A stretch of DNA of 50,889 nt from Actinomycetota bacterium. Its GTDB lineage: Bacteria > Actinomycetota > Acidimicrobiia > Acidimicrobiales > Ilumatobacteraceae. The translations under genes and the position numbers were made by a program. The number at the start of each line of letters is the position of its first letter. Positions within the stretch are counted from its first letter, which is position 1. The notes beneath the pieces are model-generated. The model did no database searches, was not told the origin of the DNA, and worked only from the letters and a program-made list of their open reading frames with translations. The stretch lies in contig JAPKZX010000056.1 of the NCBI GenBank assembly GCA_026393575.1, forward strand, positions 1 to 50,889. Direction: 5' to 3'. Positions 9,524-19,135 of this stretch are shown piece after piece.

Positions 9524-11356
9524 GTGTCATCGGGAATTGCGTACAATTCAGAAGTGAAGAATCCCGCAATCAAGATGGTTTTTCGTGACTGGGGTGGGCC
9601 ACTTGTTTACGTGGGAAGCGCCGGATTTGCAGGCCTCCTGAACACTGCATCCACAGACAGTGTGAAAGGCCAGGTTTCCACTGATGTCGCTTTCAATCTT
9701 GATTCAATTCTTCTTGCCTTAACCGGTGTATCAATGCTTGTGATCGCCCTTCAGTTTCTTTACGTACGAGCGATTGGTGAAGGAAATCGTGCTTCGATGC
9801 GCCAGGGGGTTGCTTTAAGCCTTTTGCTCTCTGTCGGAGTGGCTGGAGTTGCGTACCTGCTGATCGATTCCTCAACTGGATTCAAGTTTGAGATTGCAGT
9901 GTGGCTTGGCTTGGCATCTCTATTTTCGCTTGCTGCCTGTGCGCGCCTTGCAACTCTTTTGATTAACCAAGAATGGACCTCAATCTGTTTCCTGGTTGTA
10001 CTCAGTGCCGCAAGCCGCTTAGTGATGTGGAACATTCCTTGGTTTCAAGAAAACATCACACGTCTAGTAGTCGCCATTGTCATCAGTAACTTTGCACAAG
10101 TTCTGTATCTGTTCGCTCCGCGACATGAGAGAAAGTACGCACAGATTGTCAAAGTTGACTTGCGTCGACAGTTTGTACCGATGGGTATTCTGGGTGGTTT
10201 TGTTGCCATTATTGGATTAGGGAGTTTGAGCCGCCGAGGAACACTGGGGCAGTATTCAACTCAATTCTCGGAGAATGCACTTGTCGGTCGAAGCGTCTTC
10301 TTCTTGGTTTTGATAATCGCATATGCGAGTTTTCCAAAGATTTGCAAATTGCCCTTGTTCTCTCGAGCGCTAGGAAGGCACTTTCGTCAGGCTCAACTAC
10401 TTGCTTCTGTGGTTTGTGGAATAGTTGCAGTTCTGCTGTTGCTTCGTCACTTTCAAATAGGTGAAATGATTTACGACACACAACCTTCTAATCATCACTT
10501 GGCATTTGTCATCGGCCTCATTGGATGGACGGTAGTTTCTCTAACTGTCATTCCCTTGCTCTACTACGTGGCACATAACTCGCGCTTGGGTTTAGCCGTG
10601 TACTTGCCAGTTGTTGTGATGGCGGTATTCCAATTGTTAGCAACCACTCCATTGTCACTAAGCGTGGGATTTCTGTTGTGTTCGCTGCTGTTGCTGGTGA
10701 TTGTCAGTGTTCCTGCATTCCTGCGTAACAGGCCCACTGTGCGTGCTGAGATATACGTTCCTTCAGATAAGCAATTATTCGGAGAGGGATCATTAACGGT
10801 TGTAATCCCGTCTTACAACTCAGGGAAAGATGGCGTCAAGACAGTATTGGCCACGTATGACGCATTGCAAGACACAGTGGACGAATTGCGGGTGATTGCA
10901 GTCTCTGACGGATCTACCGATGAGTCTGTTGCACTTCTCGATGAATTGTCACAACCATGGTTTAGCCATGTGAAAATGGAACGGAACAGCGGGAAGGGTG
11001 CTGCACTTCGAGAAGGTTTCGCCCATTCGCGAACAGACATCACAGCTTTCATAGATGCTGACGGTGTAGGAATAAAGATGTATCGCACTCGGCACTTGCA
11101 AGAGGTGTTACCAGTAGTTCAAGAAACTGGATTCTCGCTAGATCTCGAGTTATTCATTGCACTATCTGCCTATGGACACAGAAGATTTATCGAGATGCCA
11201 GTGGAAATTGTTCGAACTGGTTCTTCTACTATTTCTGCTGGAAATATGATTCAAGCACTTGCAGACATGCTGCGAATTTTCTGGCGTGCTCGCATTTCTT
11301 TGAACTATGACGCCCTTGCATATACATCGGCGCACGAGTCACAGGGGACTATATAA
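9524..11356 (+). CDS. Membrane protein fused to GT2 glycosyltransferase; GT2 domain internally deleted
   Basis: A 610-residue fusion. Residues about 20-410 are highly hydrophobic (around twelve segments) and resemble polysaccharide flippase-type membrane domains. From about residue 423 a GT2 domain begins (TVVIPSYNSG, VIAVSDGSTDES, ERNSGKGAALREGF). The acceptor side is abnormal: the metal motif IDADG (residues 510-514) runs directly into VGIKMYR and ETGFSLDLEL. In DPM1-like GT2 proteins those two blocks are separated by roughly 60-75 residues, ending in a D-T/V-Q-T/V-G-x-K motif. The reading frame is kept, so the protein may be made but is probably catalytically impaired. GTG at 9524 is the longest start; GTG 9554 or ATG 9575 are alternatives. 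Its stop overlaps the next gene as TAATG. Confidence 0.75.
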   Translation: MSSGIAYNSEVKNPAIKMVFRDWGGPLVYVGSAGFAGLLNTASTDSVKGQVSTDVAFNLDSILLALTGVSMLVIALQFLYVRAIGEGNRASMRQGVALSLLLSVGVAGVAYLLIDSSTGFKFEIAVWLGLASLFSLAACARLATLLINQEWTSICFLVVLSAASRLVMWNIPWFQENITRLVVAIVISNFAQVLYLFAPRHERKYAQIVKVDLRRQFVPMGILGGFVAIIGLGSLSRRGTLGQYSTQFSENALVGRSVFFLVLIIAYASFPKICKLPLFSRALGRHFRQAQLLASVVCGIVAVLLLLRHFQIGEMIYDTQPSNHHLAFVIGLIGWTVVSLTVIPLLYYVAHNSRLGLAVYLPVVVMAVFQLLATTPLSLSVGFLLCSLLLLVIVSVPAFLRNRPTVRAEIYVPSDKQLFGEGSLTVVIPSYNSGKDGVKTVLATYDALQDTVDELRVIAVSDGSTDESVALLDELSQPWFSHVKMERNSGKGAALREGFAHSRTDITAFIDADGVGIKMYRTRHLQEVLPVVQETGFSLDLELFIALSAYGHRRFIEMPVEIVRTGSSTISAGNMIQALADMLRIFWRARISLNYDALAYTSAHESQGTI

Positions 11357-12414
11357 TGAGAGTACTTCTTCTTAATTGGCGAGATTTGAAACACCCATCT
11401 AGTGGTGGCGCAGAGGTATGGGCGCATCGCATCGCGGAAGGCTTGGTATTGAGAGGCCATGATGTCACCTTTTTCGCAGCACATGTAGATGGTGCGCCAG
11501 AAGATGAAATCATTAATGGTGTTCGCATCGTCAGACGGGGGAGCAGGCTGACTGTCTATCGCGAGGCGAAGAAGTTCTATTTGGAGAGCCCATCGAAATT
11601 TGACGTGATTCTGGAAGAAATCAACACAAGACCATTCTTTGCTTACAAGTGGGGCTCAACTCCGGTGGTACACATGATCCACCAAGTAGCGAAGGATGTT
11701 TGGAAATACGAAGCTCCGTTCCCCATTAGTTTTATCGGCCGATACATCTTTGAGCCGCGTTGGTTGAGAAGGCTTGCTGGCAAACACGTGTTGACATTGT
11801 CACCATCAAGCGCTGAGTCGCTTATTGAATATAAAATCAACGATGCAATTGTTGCACTTCCAGGCAGCGATGATTCTCAAGTTGTGTATTCAGAAAAGGC
11901 TCTAGCGCCCACTGTGGTCTTCTTGGGACGGCTTGTTGCAAGTAAACGTCCAGACCACGTGATTGAAGCTTTTCGACACGTTAGAAACCAAATTCCTAAC
12001 GCTGAACTTTGGATGCTCGGTTCAGGACAAATGAAACAGAAGTTAGAGAAAGATCTCCCTGCTGGTGTCTCATTGTTTGGTCATGTTTCGTATAAGGAAC
12101 GCCAGACACGATTGGCACAGGCACATGTTCTTGTAGCGACAACTGTCCGTGAAGGATGGGGATTGAACGTCAGTGAAGCGTCTGCTGTTGGAACCCCAAC
12201 TATTGGGTATGACGCACCAGGACTTCGCGATTCGATACCCATGTCCGGCGGTCTAGTTGTGCCCGTATCCACGGAGAAATTGGGAACGGCTTTAGTTGAA
12301 TTCTTCAATGGAGAAATTAGTTTGACCCCAAAGATTGCAACTCAGTCGTGGGAAGAAGTGTGTGTTCAGTTTGAGACTGAATTGTCTCGGGCCATGAAGA
12401 ATTCCCAGAGTTAG
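11356..12414 (+). CDS. GT4 family glycosyltransferase
   Basis: A 352-residue retaining glycosyltransferase with GT-B fold. The N-terminal donor-independent domain starts MRVLLLNWRDLKHPSSGGAE, with the GGAE loop typical of GT4. The C-terminal domain shows VVFLGRLVASKRPDHVIEAF, LWMLGSGQM and the E-x7-E region REGWGLNVSEASAVGTPTIGYDAPGLRD. Translation is coupled to the preceding fusion gene by a one-base TAATG overlap, and it converges with the next minus-strand gene with a four-base overlap. It acts in the cytoplasm on the growing polysaccharide; donor and acceptor are unknown. Confidence 0.9.
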   Translation: MRVLLLNWRDLKHPSSGGAEVWAHRIAEGLVLRGHDVTFFAAHVDGAPEDEIINGVRIVRRGSRLTVYREAKKFYLESPSKFDVILEEINTRPFFAYKWGSTPVVHMIHQVAKDVWKYEAPFPISFIGRYIFEPRWLRRLAGKHVLTLSPSSAESLIEYKINDAIVALPGSDDSQVVYSEKALAPTVVFLGRLVASKRPDHVIEAFRHVRNQIPNAELWMLGSGQMKQKLEKDLPAGVSLFGHVSYKERQTRLAQAHVLVATTVREGWGLNVSEASAVGTPTIGYDAPGLRDSIPMSGGLVVPVSTEKLGTALVEFFNGEISLTPKIATQSWEEVCVQFETELSRAMKNSQS

Positions 12415-13421
12415 TTTTTGTGGCTGACTTTTAGCCACACTCCCCAATACATACCGCAAAGATATGAAATTGCGAATGGCCAAAAGAGGCCAGCCAACAC
12501 CATGGCATCTATCTTGTTGATACCCAGAATAGAGACGAACACAAAGAGTGCGATAGGGATAAGTACTAATGCGCCAATGGCTATTTCCCAGACCATCAGA
12601 CTGAGCGCTAACCCGATAGGTGCTAGGAGCAAAACACCCCAAATAGGAATATTGAGTCGAGTTCCTTTTCGCAGATAGCCATCAATAAGTACTGATCCTC
12701 TGTGGTTTGCGTGATGGAGGAATGCTTTGAGGTTGGTACGCGCATTGTAGGTACACGCGTACTGCGGTGAAATATTGATACGGGTGCGTTCTGCTGCGTA
12801 GCGAAGTAATGCCGTATCGTCGTTTACTTTTCGCCAGTCGGTCACAGTTGGCCGAAATGCAGTAATTGCTTCGCGGATCAAACCAGCGGGTGCAATAAGT
12901 GCGGTTGTTCCTTTGGGATAGTAATCAAAATCTTCTAACCCAAAGGAAGTGGTAGTGGGATTCTTCATGTATCGACGCCAGAAGAGTGATTCAATTGCTC
13001 TCCAAAAACGTGCAATTGGATTTCCAGTGGTGTTTGCTTCAACGTGCGCTGTCCACAATGAGGAATTGGCCTCGTTTAGAAAAGGAAGAACAAATGTGAG
13101 AGAAGTCTCGGCTAAGAAAACCCTCGTATCGAGGAATAAAACGTGTGAGCCACTGCACTTCGCCAAGCCGTTTTCACGTGCCAGAAATCTTCCTTGGTTT
13201 TCTTGCGAAACTAGATGAATCGGCAAGCCCGGAAATCGTTGTGCTTCTTGACCCGTTCCATCTGTAGAACCATCGTCAACAACAATCACTTCTGAATCTG
13301 AAATTTGTGCATGTTTCAACGCGGCAGACAGGTGCTCAAGACATTGGGTAATCCATCCTGCTGAGTTGAAAGCAGGAATGACGATGCTTAGTTTTCGATA
13401 ACCAGTTGCGGTAGTGCTCAT
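12411..13421 (-). CDS. GT2 glycosyltransferase with C-terminal membrane helices
   Basis: A 336-residue inverting glycosyltransferase. The GT2 core shows SIVIPAFNSAGWI, VIVVDDGSTDGTG, LVSQENQGRFLAREN and the metal-binding HVLFLDTRV. Unlike the canonical D-x-D the last motif reads L-D-T-R, which is seen in some family members. Three hydrophobic helices lie near residues 255-325 and anchor it in the membrane. The gene starts by ATGA overlap with the stop of the membrane protein upstream of it (13418-14965), so the two form a minus-strand pair. Confidence 0.85.
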   Translation of the reverse strand: MSTTATGYRKLSIVIPAFNSAGWITQCLEHLSAALKHAQISDSEVIVVDDGSTDGTGQEAQRFPGLPIHLVSQENQGRFLARENGLAKCSGSHVLFLDTRVFLAETSLTFVLPFLNEANSSLWTAHVEANTTGNPIARFWRAIESLFWRRYMKNPTTTSFGLEDFDYYPKGTTALIAPAGLIREAITAFRPTVTDWRKVNDDTALLRYAAERTRINISPQYACTYNARTNLKAFLHHANHRGSVLIDGYLRKGTRLNIPIWGVLLLAPIGLALSLMVWEIAIGALVLIPIALFVFVSILGINKIDAMVLAGLFWPFAISYLCGMYWGVWLKVSHKN

Positions 13422-14965
13422 GGCATCGGCATCACAAAGTTAGGACAGAATTTTTCCCCGTGGTAGTGCAAATACGCAACCTGTAATCCTTTAGTCATAC
13501 CATCTTCGTAGTAGGACGGCCATCCGCCACCAGTCCACACAAGGAGAACTCGACAACGATGTGGGATATCGGACTGAGATGAGAAGGCAGCGATTAATGC
13601 CCGGCTTGGTTCCAAAGATGCATTCATCTTGTCCATAAGTCTCCAGTTAACAGTCAGTTGGCATGTTCCAATTATTAGTAGAGCAAGTCCTACTGTCACC
13701 GTCGTCGTTTTGAGGCGCAAGGAAGACCCAAAATAGAGAATCATTAACGAGATCAGTAGACCCACAACAGTTGCTCCAATCGCGTAGTAGGTGTATACAT
13801 ATCCGATTCGCGGTGATTCATCTTGGACTTTTGCGGTAACACTTTGTACGCCTACACCAACAAACCAAAAAAGAAGTAACGAGATCAGGCCAGCTATCAA
13901 TAGCCATCTGTCAGAACGCTGTCTTTCTCTTTTCTGTTGAGATTCGGAATACAGAAACATCAAAGTAACCACAGCAATCAAGCCAACTATGGGAAACACT
14001 CCGGCTAGGCGCCCGATTGAACCACCAAGAAATTCTTTGCTGAGGGCCCACGCAGAACCGGGCAAGGTCGAAATCAAGCCACTGAGGAACGTATTGATGG
14101 CGCGACTATCTAATCTGATTGTGGTGCCGGTGTATAACTGCGTCGTTGACCCGGAAACAATTCGGCCCCATCCGAGCGCTAGAGCGGGAACAACACATGG
14201 AATTGCAATAAACGTAAGTTTCTTAATTTTTGTGAAAAGCGAAATTGATACATCTGGCGCACTCCGTAAAGCTGCAAGTGCGAGAAGTGGAGCGACCCCA
14301 AGAATTATTCCAACATTGAGTTCGTAATACAGAACAGATACCGTCGTGAGAATCGTGAGACCGGCAATTCGGGAACGAGTGATGCCTAATCGAACTGACT
14401 TAAGACTGTACGTGAGTACGGATAATCCCAGGATGACACTTCCGAAACCGGCGAGGGGATAACCAGAAACAGGGTCATTGCTCCACATCCCATGATTTTG
14501 CAATGACACGAAAATTACAGTTGATGAAACAAACAGGACAGACCAACGCGAGAGCGTCTTTCCCGCCAATCGTAACAACTCGCCGCACACCGATGAAGAG
14601 ACGATGCCAATTCCCAGATACAAGACAAGTTTGGTTATGAAGTAAGAGGTTGAAATTGGTATTTGGAAGCGGCCCGCAAGGTCAACATATAAAAAATGAA
14701 TGAAGGAACCGAAAGGCATTCCGAGAATTCTGAAATTCACGCCGCCGTATGCGTTGTACCAACCGCTTTTTACAGCTGCCGTTACACCGAAACCCTCGCT
14801 AAACACTTGATGGAAGGGTGCTGAAAAGTCATCAGCAACCAAAGGTGTGGAGAGTATGGGGAACAAAAGAACTGTCGAATAAACCACGTAAAGGCATGAC
14901 TTGATGATGTTGAGACCCGAGAACCATCGTGACGAAGTCTTGATGTCGGGTGAGGCATTGGACAT
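13418..14965 (-). CDS. Polytopic membrane protein, probable GT-C-type or O-unit processing protein
   Basis: A 515-residue protein with about ten to twelve hydrophobic helices. Near the N-terminus, after the first helix, it has LVADDFSAPFHQVF, an acidic pair at the place where GT-C glycosyltransferases carry a catalytic Asp. A short soluble tail (HRCRVLLVWTGGGWPSYYEDG) follows the last helix. I recognise no specific family. It is the first gene of a two-gene minus-strand unit with the GT2 at 12411-13421 and is divergent from the small anchored protein at 15018. Confidence 0.6.
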   Translation of the reverse strand: MSNASPDIKTSSRWFSGLNIIKSCLYVVYSTVLLFPILSTPLVADDFSAPFHQVFSEGFGVTAAVKSGWYNAYGGVNFRILGMPFGSFIHFLYVDLAGRFQIPISTSYFITKLVLYLGIGIVSSSVCGELLRLAGKTLSRWSVLFVSSTVIFVSLQNHGMWSNDPVSGYPLAGFGSVILGLSVLTYSLKSVRLGITRSRIAGLTILTTVSVLYYELNVGIILGVAPLLALAALRSAPDVSISLFTKIKKLTFIAIPCVVPALALGWGRIVSGSTTQLYTGTTIRLDSRAINTFLSGLISTLPGSAWALSKEFLGGSIGRLAGVFPIVGLIAVVTLMFLYSESQQKRERQRSDRWLLIAGLISLLLFWFVGVGVQSVTAKVQDESPRIGYVYTYYAIGATVVGLLISLMILYFGSSLRLKTTTVTVGLALLIIGTCQLTVNWRLMDKMNASLEPSRALIAAFSSQSDIPHRCRVLLVWTGGGWPSYYEDGMTKGLQVAYLHYHGEKFCPNFVMPMP

Positions 14966-15017
14966 TGGTCTCTATTCTATTCAGAAGCAGGGTTATTGCT
15001 TGACTAAGGTGTGATGG

Positions 15018-15533
15018 ATGATTGCTATACAAGAGTTTTTCTCGCCTAAGGCTGAAAAGTCTCGAATGCTGCTTCTGCTAATCGCCTGTATCGCAATTCT
15101 GTTGGCCTTTTGGTCACGATTTCCAAGGGACGCAGCATCAATTGATCTACCTGCAATTGGTGTGGAGGGGTACTTCAATACGGGCTGGGAAATCGATTCG
15201 GCTGGTGGTTTTGTGTGGGTACTAAATGATAAAAACAAATTTATTATCGCCAACAATGAAAATGTAAGAAAAAGTGGGCAATTAGATATTCAAATTGTGG
15301 GCGCTCCGTGCGGTGGTTCTCATGAGGTAACGATTGCGAGTAAATTCTCTAGTCCTGAACGCGTAACAGTTAGCTCAAATCAGAAGTCTGCTGTTCAAAT
15401 TCCACTAACCCTTGACCCGTACGCACGCGTTCCAGTGTTTGTCAATGTCACTGGAAAAGGGTGCAGACCTAGTGCTACAGATGCCCGCTTAATTAAGGTT
15501 CAAGTAAGGCAACCAATTTTCATTCTTCAATGA
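15018..15533 (+). CDS. Small membrane-anchored beta-rich protein of unknown function
   Basis: A 171-residue protein with one hydrophobic helix (about residues 17-34) followed by an extracytoplasmic domain rich in short beta strands and containing two cysteines (in GAPCGGS and GKGCRP) that could form a disulfide. The pattern GYFNTGWEI...GGFVWVLNDKNKF resembles the stand-alone beta-sandwich domains appended to some large membrane glycosyltransferases, but I cannot assign a family with certainty. ATG at 15018 is the first in-frame start after the divergent gene. It lies between the membrane glycosyltransferase-like genes and ugd, so an accessory role in polysaccharide assembly is inferred. Confidence 0.55.
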   Translation: MIAIQEFFSPKAEKSRMLLLLIACIAILLAFWSRFPRDAASIDLPAIGVEGYFNTGWEIDSAGGFVWVLNDKNKFIIANNENVRKSGQLDIQIVGAPCGGSHEVTIASKFSSPERVTVSSNQKSAVQIPLTLDPYARVPVFVNVTGKGCRPSATDARLIKVQVRQPIFILQ

Positions 15534-15612
15534 TTTATTTGGTCAATATCAATATGCAATCCATGCTGGGCTGTCCCAAGACCCAACAGGGGTTGACCCT
15601 AGACTGTTACAA

Positions 15613-16890
15613 ATGTCGAATATCGCTGTAATTGGAACCGGGTACGTGGGGCTGTCCTCGGGGGCTTGTTTCGCCAAATTAGGACACAAAGTTGTGTGTG
15701 TCGACGTTGTACAAGTAAAGATCGACAATCTCAATAAAGGAATTCTGCCAATCGTTGAAACCGGGCTAGAAGCTCTCGTCGCTGAAGGCGTTGAAGCTGG
15801 TCTTCTCACTTTTACAACAGATGTAGTGAGTGCCGTCGAGGATGCCGAAGTTGTGTTTCTCTGTGTACCAACACCAGAAGATGCTGATGGAAGTGCAGAC
15901 CTTTCTTATATTCAGACGGCAGCAAGAACCTTGGCACCACTTTTACTAAGCGGCGCGGTGGTGGTGAATAAATCAACTGTTCCTGTTGGTTCTACAAAAG
16001 TTGTTGAACGGGAACTGAAGCGACCCGATGTTGCAGTTGTGTCGAACCCAGAGTTTCTGCGCGAAGGCAGTGCAATTCATGATTTCCTGAATCCGGACCG
16101 TGTGGTCGTTGGCTCCGATAACCAAGAAGCAGCTGTTCGAGTGGCGGCTCTGTACGAGAAAGTTGGAGCACCAGTAGTGGTGACTGACCCAGCGTCCGCA
16201 GAAACTATTAAGTACGCAGCAAATGCTTTTCTAGCAACCAAGATCTCGTACATCAATGCTGTAGCAGCAATCTGTGAGGGTGTTGGAGCAGACATTAATG
16301 ACGTAGTTCTGGGCCTCGGATATGACAAACGTATTGGCCATGAGTTTTTACGACCAGGACCAGGTTGGGGTGGAAGTTGTTTCCCGAAAGACACAAAGGC
16401 CATGGTGAAAATTGCAGAAGATGCGGGTTATGACTTTGGGCTACTCAAAGGTGTTATCACTGTAAATGACCAGCAATACGGCCGCATTGTTGACAAGATA
16501 CGCGCAGCTGCAGGTGGATCACTAAAGGGCAAAAAGATCGCGTCATGGGGATTGACCTTTAAAGCCTTAACTGACGACTTACGTGATTCTCCGGCGGTCG
16601 AAATCGTGACGCGGTTGCTGGCAGATGGTGCGCAAGTAGCAGTGTATGACCCAACTGTTTCTGCAGCGCCGAAGGGCCTCGATGCAATCACTGTTTCACT
16701 CTCGCCATTAGATGCGTGTGTTGAGGCAGATGTACTAGCGGTGTTAACAGAGTGGGATGAGTTCCGTTGGATCTCACCAGTGGACACAGCAGCCGTGATG
16801 AATGGTCGGCAAGTAGTAGACGCGCGCAACTTGTTAGACCGTAGTGAATGGCGACGTTCTGGATTTGAGTATCAGGGAATTGGCCGTTAA
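15613..16890 (+). CDS. ugd: UDP-glucose 6-dehydrogenase
   Basis: A 425-residue enzyme that oxidises UDP-glucose twice to UDP-glucuronate with NAD. The N-terminal Rossmann motif is IAVIGTGYVGLSSG. The central domain has NPEFLREGSAIHDF, and the catalytic cysteine is Cys256 in GPGWGGSCFPKD. The C-terminal domain contains GLTFKALTDDLRDSPA. Length and motif order are those of the intact family. It overlaps the following UDP-xylose synthase gene by one base (TAATG), so its product is passed directly to that enzyme. Confidence 0.95.
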   Translation: MSNIAVIGTGYVGLSSGACFAKLGHKVVCVDVVQVKIDNLNKGILPIVETGLEALVAEGVEAGLLTFTTDVVSAVEDAEVVFLCVPTPEDADGSADLSYIQTAARTLAPLLLSGAVVVNKSTVPVGSTKVVERELKRPDVAVVSNPEFLREGSAIHDFLNPDRVVVGSDNQEAAVRVAALYEKVGAPVVVTDPASAETIKYAANAFLATKISYINAVAAICEGVGADINDVVLGLGYDKRIGHEFLRPGPGWGGSCFPKDTKAMVKIAEDAGYDFGLLKGVITVNDQQYGRIVDKIRAAAGGSLKGKKIASWGLTFKALTDDLRDSPAVEIVTRLLADGAQVAVYDPTVSAAPKGLDAITVSLSPLDACVEADVLAVLTEWDEFRWISPVDTAAVMNGRQVVDARNLLDRSEWRRSGFEYQGIGR

Positions 16891-17822
16891 TGGCACGAAT
16901 AGTTGTTTTAGGGGCGTCAGGTTTCCTGGGCTCGCATCTTTGCGATGAATTAGTTGCACGTGGTGATGAAGTTGTTGGAGTTGACGATTTGTCTTCCAGT
17001 ACTGGAATCAATCTCAAAGGTTTGGAATCAGAAAAACGTTTCACATTTTTAAAAGGTGATATTGCTGAAGGGATACCAGTTCGCGGAAAAGTTGATGCCG
17101 TATTGAATTTTGCATCGCCTGCGTCACCTCCAAGATATTTAGAGACCCCGATTCAAACATTGCGCACCGGGAGCCGTGGTACAGATAATGCATTGCAATT
17201 TGCCCTGGAAAACAATGCTCGTTTCATCATGGCCTCCACAAGTGAGGTGTATGGAGACCCAGTAGTTTCACCCCAAGTGGAGACCTACTGGGGGAATGTG
17301 AATTCAATTGGTGAACGTTCTTGTTATGACGAAGCCAAGCGTTATGCGGAAGCTCTCTGTATGGCGTATTGGCGCGAATACCAAGCAAACATTGGCATTG
17401 TGCGTATCTTCAATACGTATGGGCCACGACTAGATCCTTCCGATGGGCGCGTCGTGTCCAATTTTGTTTGCCAATCAATTCGTGGCGAAGATCTCACGGT
17501 GTATGGCGATGGATTACAAACTCGATCATTTTGTTATGTAGATGACGAAATTAGAGGAATCCTGGCGTTACTTGATTCCAACGAACCAGGACCAATCAAC
17601 ATTGGTAACCCAGTGGAGTTCACCATGCTGGAACTATCTGAGATTGTTCTGGAATTAACTGCTTCACAATCAAAGATTGTGTATCGCCCATTGCCAGAAG
17701 ATGACCCGATGCAGCGCCGGCCAGACATTACAAAGGCCCGTGAATTACTGGGATGGGAACCGACAGTGGGTTTGCGTGATGGCTTGATGAAAACCATTGA
17801 CTGGTTTAAGAAATCTCTTTAA
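16890..17822 (+). CDS. uxs: UDP-glucuronate decarboxylase (UDP-xylose synthase-like SDR)
   Basis: A 310-residue extended SDR. The motifs are VLGASGFLGSHLCD, FASPASPPRYLETPIQTL, ASTSEVYGDP, the catalytic SCYDEAKRY (Tyr146/Lys150), RIFNTYGPRLDP and RSFCYVDD. This set and its order match UDP-xylose synthases, in which decarboxylation of UDP-glucuronate gives UDP-xylose. The start overlaps the ugd stop, consistent with sequential steps UDP-glucose to UDP-glucuronate to UDP-xylose. Cytoplasmic. A close relative acting on a different nucleotide sugar cannot be excluded but is less likely beside ugd. Confidence 0.9.
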   Translation: MARIVVLGASGFLGSHLCDELVARGDEVVGVDDLSSSTGINLKGLESEKRFTFLKGDIAEGIPVRGKVDAVLNFASPASPPRYLETPIQTLRTGSRGTDNALQFALENNARFIMASTSEVYGDPVVSPQVETYWGNVNSIGERSCYDEAKRYAEALCMAYWREYQANIGIVRIFNTYGPRLDPSDGRVVSNFVCQSIRGEDLTVYGDGLQTRSFCYVDDEIRGILALLDSNEPGPINIGNPVEFTMLELSEIVLELTASQSKIVYRPLPEDDPMQRRPDITKARELLGWEPTVGLRDGLMKTIDWFKKSL

Positions 17823-17862
17823 TTCTCGGACCAAATATTTATGGCCAACTACTAACGGATTC

Positions 17863-19047
17863 CTATTGCCAGTTGGCTTCTATTTGAATTAAGCCTTCAT
17901 CAAATGAGTTGTATTGAACAACGTCGAAACGCACGCGGCGTTCCCAATGGTCGTATTCATATGTTTCGTGTTGGTCGGTGAGAGCAACAGTGAGGTCATA
18001 TGTGCCAGCCAAAATGGGTAGCTCAGGGATGTTGAGAGTGATGGTTCCGGAATTGTTCAATGTGGCCGGCTGGAAACCCATTCGCTTTGTGTTGCTGCCC
18101 CACACATTTGTTCCGTGTAAGTGGGTGAAACGAATACCGAACACTGGTTCTTTGATTGGCATATGTGCTGTGTAATCAATCTGAAGAGAAATTGGTTCTC
18201 CCGTTTTTAGAACGTGCACAGGTACACCATCTGCGTTTACAAATTCAGCGCGAGTGATTTCTGCTTCGTGGCTTCCCCAACGTTCACCAATTTCACCTTC
18301 AATTTTCGGAGCAGCATCGTGGCTCTGACCGGCGTACTTACCGATCACTTCATACGAAGGACCAATTTCTTGAATGACACCTTTTTCTAACCAAGCAACG
18401 GTTGAACACAACTGAGCTACTTGCATGAGACCGTGACTAACCAAAATGATTGTTCGACCTTCTTGGCGGAACGACTCAATTTTTTCATGACACCGATGTT
18501 GAAAAGATTCGTCTCCTACAGCGAGGACCTCGTCGATAATCAGAATTTCAGGATCAACGTTCGTTGCAACAGCGAACCCAAGGCGCACAACCATGCCAGA
18601 GGAGTAGTTCTTGACTGGAGTATCGACAAACTTTTCTAGACCGGAGAAATCAATGATCTCTTCAAGTTTGCGGTCAATCTCTGAACGAGTCATTCCAAGA
18701 ATTGCACCATTGAGATAAATGTTTTCGCGACCAGAAAGATCGGGGTGAAAACCAGCTCCAAGTTCAAGCAATGCAGCCATGCGTCCGTTGCATGAGACGC
18801 TTCCCTTATCGGGGCTAAGGATGCCCGCTAGGCATTTGAGCAACGTGCTCTTACCTGAACCGTTAGAACCGATGATTCCGAATGTGGAGCCGAAAGGAAT
18901 TTCAAAGTCCACACCTTTGAGCGCCCAAAACTCGTCGTATCTGGCACGTCGACCGCGCAGCAAAGTTGATTTCAGGTACTGATTTTTCTCGTGGTACAGG
19001 CGAAAGTATTTCCATACATTTTCTACTGATACCGCAGAGTTACTCAT
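17863..19047 (-). CDS. wzt: Polysaccharide ABC exporter ATPase with C-terminal carbohydrate-binding domain (Wzt)
   Basis: A 394-residue ATPase of the Wzt/TagH type. Walker A is GSNGSGKST (residues 60-68), the signature is NYSSGMVVRLGFAVA and Walker B is ILIIDEVLAVGD, followed by the His-loop ILVSHG. Residues about 245-394 form the extra beta-sandwich domain (GISRF-like region GIRFTHLHGTNVWGSNT) that in Wzt proteins reads the non-reducing end of the polysaccharide before export. The gene is divergent from the coiled-coil gene at 19136, and its permease partner (24336-25163) lies on the opposite strand some 5 kb away. Confidence 0.93.
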   Translation of the reverse strand: MSNSAVSVENVWKYFRLYHEKNQYLKSTLLRGRRARYDEFWALKGVDFEIPFGSTFGIIGSNGSGKSTLLKCLAGILSPDKGSVSCNGRMAALLELGAGFHPDLSGRENIYLNGAILGMTRSEIDRKLEEIIDFSGLEKFVDTPVKNYSSGMVVRLGFAVATNVDPEILIIDEVLAVGDESFQHRCHEKIESFRQEGRTIILVSHGLMQVAQLCSTVAWLEKGVIQEIGPSYEVIGKYAGQSHDAAPKIEGEIGERWGSHEAEITRAEFVNADGVPVHVLKTGEPISLQIDYTAHMPIKEPVFGIRFTHLHGTNVWGSNTKRMGFQPATLNNSGTITLNIPELPILAGTYDLTVALTDQHETYEYDHWERRVRFDVVQYNSFDEGLIQIEANWQ

Positions 19048-19135
19048 TGTTGTCCTGACCTATTCGCTGTGGATGCGACCTTGTCAATGGTACTCTCGGT
19101 GGGGATGCTGATTGCTTGAGCAAGGATTGAAATTT

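Noticed and set aside
17843-17877. Inverted repeat GCCAACT/AGTTGGC between uxs and wzt as a convergent terminator
   Set aside because: Only seven pairs around a 21-base loop and no T-tract; likely chance.
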